NCBI GenBank assembly: GCA_036003705.1
Contig: DASYSE010000109.1
Coordinates: 1 to 24,544, forward strand
DNA from: CALGFH01 sp036003705
GTDB lineage: Bacteria > Actinomycetota > CALGFH01
Direction: 5' to 3'
Length of the DNA stretch: 24,544 nt
In this document: positions 23,466-24,544 of the stretch, in pieces
Numbering within the stretch: the first letter of the stretch is position 1
Layout: the number at the start of each line of letters is the position of its first letter
Program-made: the position numbers and the translations under genes
Notes under the pieces: model-generated
The model's database searches: none
Told to the model about the DNA's origin: nothing
The model's input: the letters and a program-made list of their open reading frames with translations, nothing else

Positions 23466-23537
23466 CGGGGCCGTCCTGGCACAGCCGGGCCCTGTTTCGC
23501 GTTGCGCCGCATTCCGCCCCGAGGAGGCTCGTCCCCC

Positions 23538-24188
23538 ATGTCCGAGTACAAGCTGGCCGCCGAGAATCGCTCGGACGCCGGGAAGGGACCCGCCCGCCGC
23601 CTGCGCGCCAGCGGGCGGGTCCCGGCCGTCCTGTACGGGCACGGCGCCAACCCCCAGCACCTGAGCGTCGACGCCCGCCAGTTCGGCCAGGCCCTGCGCA
23701 CCGACGCCGGCGTCAACGTGCTGATGGAGCTGGACGTCGGAGGGGACAGGCACCTGGCCCTGGCCAAGGAGATCCAGCGCCACCCGGTCAAGGGCAACCT
23801 CATCCACGTCGACTTCATCCAGGTCCGCCGGGGCGAGAAGGTCCACGTGTCGGTGCCGGTGCACCTGGTCGGCGAGGCGCCGGGGGTCCGCGAGGGAGGC
23901 ATCGCCGACCAGGACCTGTACCAGGTCAACGTCGAGGCCGAGGTGACCAACGTGCCCGAGGCGGTCGACGTCGACGTGTCCGGGCTGAACATCGGCGACG
24001 TGCTGCGGGTCGCCGACCTCAAGGCCCCGGGCGGCGCCGTGATCCTCGACGACCCCGAGGCCTCGGTCGTGTCGGTGGTCGCGCCGGCGGTCGAGGCCGA
24101 GCCGGAGGCGGAGGTGGAGGAGGGCGCCGAGGGCGAGGCTGCGGCGGCCGAGGAGGCCGTCGAGGGCGAGGATCGTTCCGAGGCGTAG
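23538..24188 (+). CDS. rplY: 50S ribosomal protein L25, general stress protein Ctc form
   Basis: L25 binds 5S rRNA in the large subunit. This is the long Ctc/TL5 form with two domains and 216 residues. Residues 1-92 are the 5S-binding domain (LAAENRSDAGKGPARRLRAS, VPAVLYGHG, HPVKGNLIHVDF). Residues about 93-185 are the second beta domain (VPVHLVGEAPGVREGG, DVSGLNIGD, ASVVSVVAP). The last 30 residues are a Glu/Ala-rich acidic tail, as usual in actinobacteria. ATG 23538 is chosen over upstream in-frame codons because GAGGAGG lies ten bases before it and the family starts here. It is divergent from the methylase operon and followed by pth, its standard partner. Confidence 0.95.
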   Translation: MSEYKLAAENRSDAGKGPARRLRASGRVPAVLYGHGANPQHLSVDARQFGQALRTDAGVNVLMELDVGGDRHLALAKEIQRHPVKGNLIHVDFIQVRRGEKVHVSVPVHLVGEAPGVREGGIADQDLYQVNVEAEVTNVPEAVDVDVSGLNIGDVLRVADLKAPGGAVILDDPEASVVSVVAPAVEAEPEAEVEEGAEGEAAAAEEAVEGEDRSEA

Positions 24189-24225
24189 CCGGCCGGTGCG
24201 ATTCCGGCTGCGGGCGCGGTCGGCG

Positions 24226-24544
24226 ATGGCCTCCGAGAATGGCGGCCCCTGGATCGTGCTCGGCCTCGGCAATCCCGACGACGAGTACGGCAACACCCGG
24301 CACAACGCCGGGGCGATGGTGGTCGCTCGCCTGGCCGAGCGGGCGGGGGCCAAGCTGAAGCGGACCCGCAACCGCGCCCAGGTGGCCGAGATCCGCGACG
24401 GCGACGCCCGGGTGGTGCTGGCCCGGCCCAGCAGCTTCGTCAACGAGTCCGGCGGCCCGGCCTCGTTGCTGGCCCGCTGGTACAAGACCCCGGTGGAGCG
24501 GATCATCGTCGTCCACGACGAGATCGACCTGGCCCACGGCAAGC
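24226..24544 (+). CDS. pth: Peptidyl-tRNA hydrolase, N-terminal part
   Basis: Pth releases tRNA from peptidyl-tRNAs that drop off the ribosome. Only the first 106 codons are in the window, which cuts the gene at its 3' side. Visible motifs are VLGLGNPDDEYGNTRHNAG with the catalytic histidine and binding asparagine, LARPSSFVNESG (usually TYMN.SG; N is kept, M is V) and VHDEIDLAHGK with the catalytic aspartate. ATG 24226 gives a normal N-terminus. GTG 24196 is in frame and would add ten residues. Neither has a good ribosome-binding site. It lies 37 bases after rplY and is probably co-transcribed. Confidence 0.93.
   Translation, partial: MASENGGPWIVLGLGNPDDEYGNTRHNAGAMVVARLAERAGAKLKRTRNRAQVAEIRDGDARVVLARPSSFVNESGGPASLLARWYKTPVERIIVVHDEIDLAHGK

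Noticed and set aside
15454..24188. Search for CRISPR arrays, integrase genes or IS ends around the defence operon
   Set aside because: No regularly spaced repeats, transposase or recombinase motifs, or terminal inverted repeats were seen at either border.

Overview
The window is very GC-rich. It carries a chromosomal gene order typical of Actinomycetota: rsmI, metG, tatD, rsmA, ispE, tRNA-Gln, glmU, prs, then rplY and pth. Gene content, order and the lack of clear AT-rich promoters point to a deep-branching or uncultured actinobacterium. Genus cannot be read from the sequence.

Layout. Positions 1-321 hold no gene I can support. A tRNA-Ala(CGC) lies on the minus strand at 322-395. A DMT/EamA exporter (minus) and an SDR oxidoreductase (plus) diverge around 1575-1740, with an inverted repeat between them. 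A divergent QueA-like gene follows the SDR. Next come a single-pass membrane protein with an exported carbohydrate-binding-like domain (3756-4550) and a Tat-exported polyamine-type binding protein (4579-5766). The latter is broken by two mutually compensating single-base indels.

From 5817 to 14356 lies the housekeeping block: rsmI (16S rRNA methylation), metG, a GrpB-family gene, tatD, rsmA, ispE, tRNA-Gln(TTG), glmU and prs. An ATP-dependent LigC-type DNA ligase and an NTF2-like protein follow. rplY and the start of pth resume the block at 23538. Between the NTF2-like gene and rplY sits a 7.2 kb minus-strand operon of two large genes. One is an Eco57I-like N6-adenine DNA methyltransferase of about 1325 residues. 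The other is a 1062-codon-frame protein fusing a PLD-type nuclease domain to an SNF2 helicase.

This two-gene operon is the most interesting part of the window. It looks like a compact restriction or anti-phage system, with methylase, translocase and candidate nuclease spread over only two proteins. It resembles DISARM class 1 (DrmMI plus DrmD) without DrmA/DrmB and with the PLD function fused to the helicase, or a split Type ISP enzyme. It is inserted antisense into a conserved housekeeping cluster and is visibly less GC-rich than its neighbours.

Regulatory signals recur. TTGAGC or TTGAAC paired at 17-18 bp with TAGCCT, TACCAT or TACCCT marks likely promoters for rsmI, ispE and rplY, and several genes look leaderless. 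A 79-bp tandem duplication with a conserved hairpin precedes tRNA-Gln.
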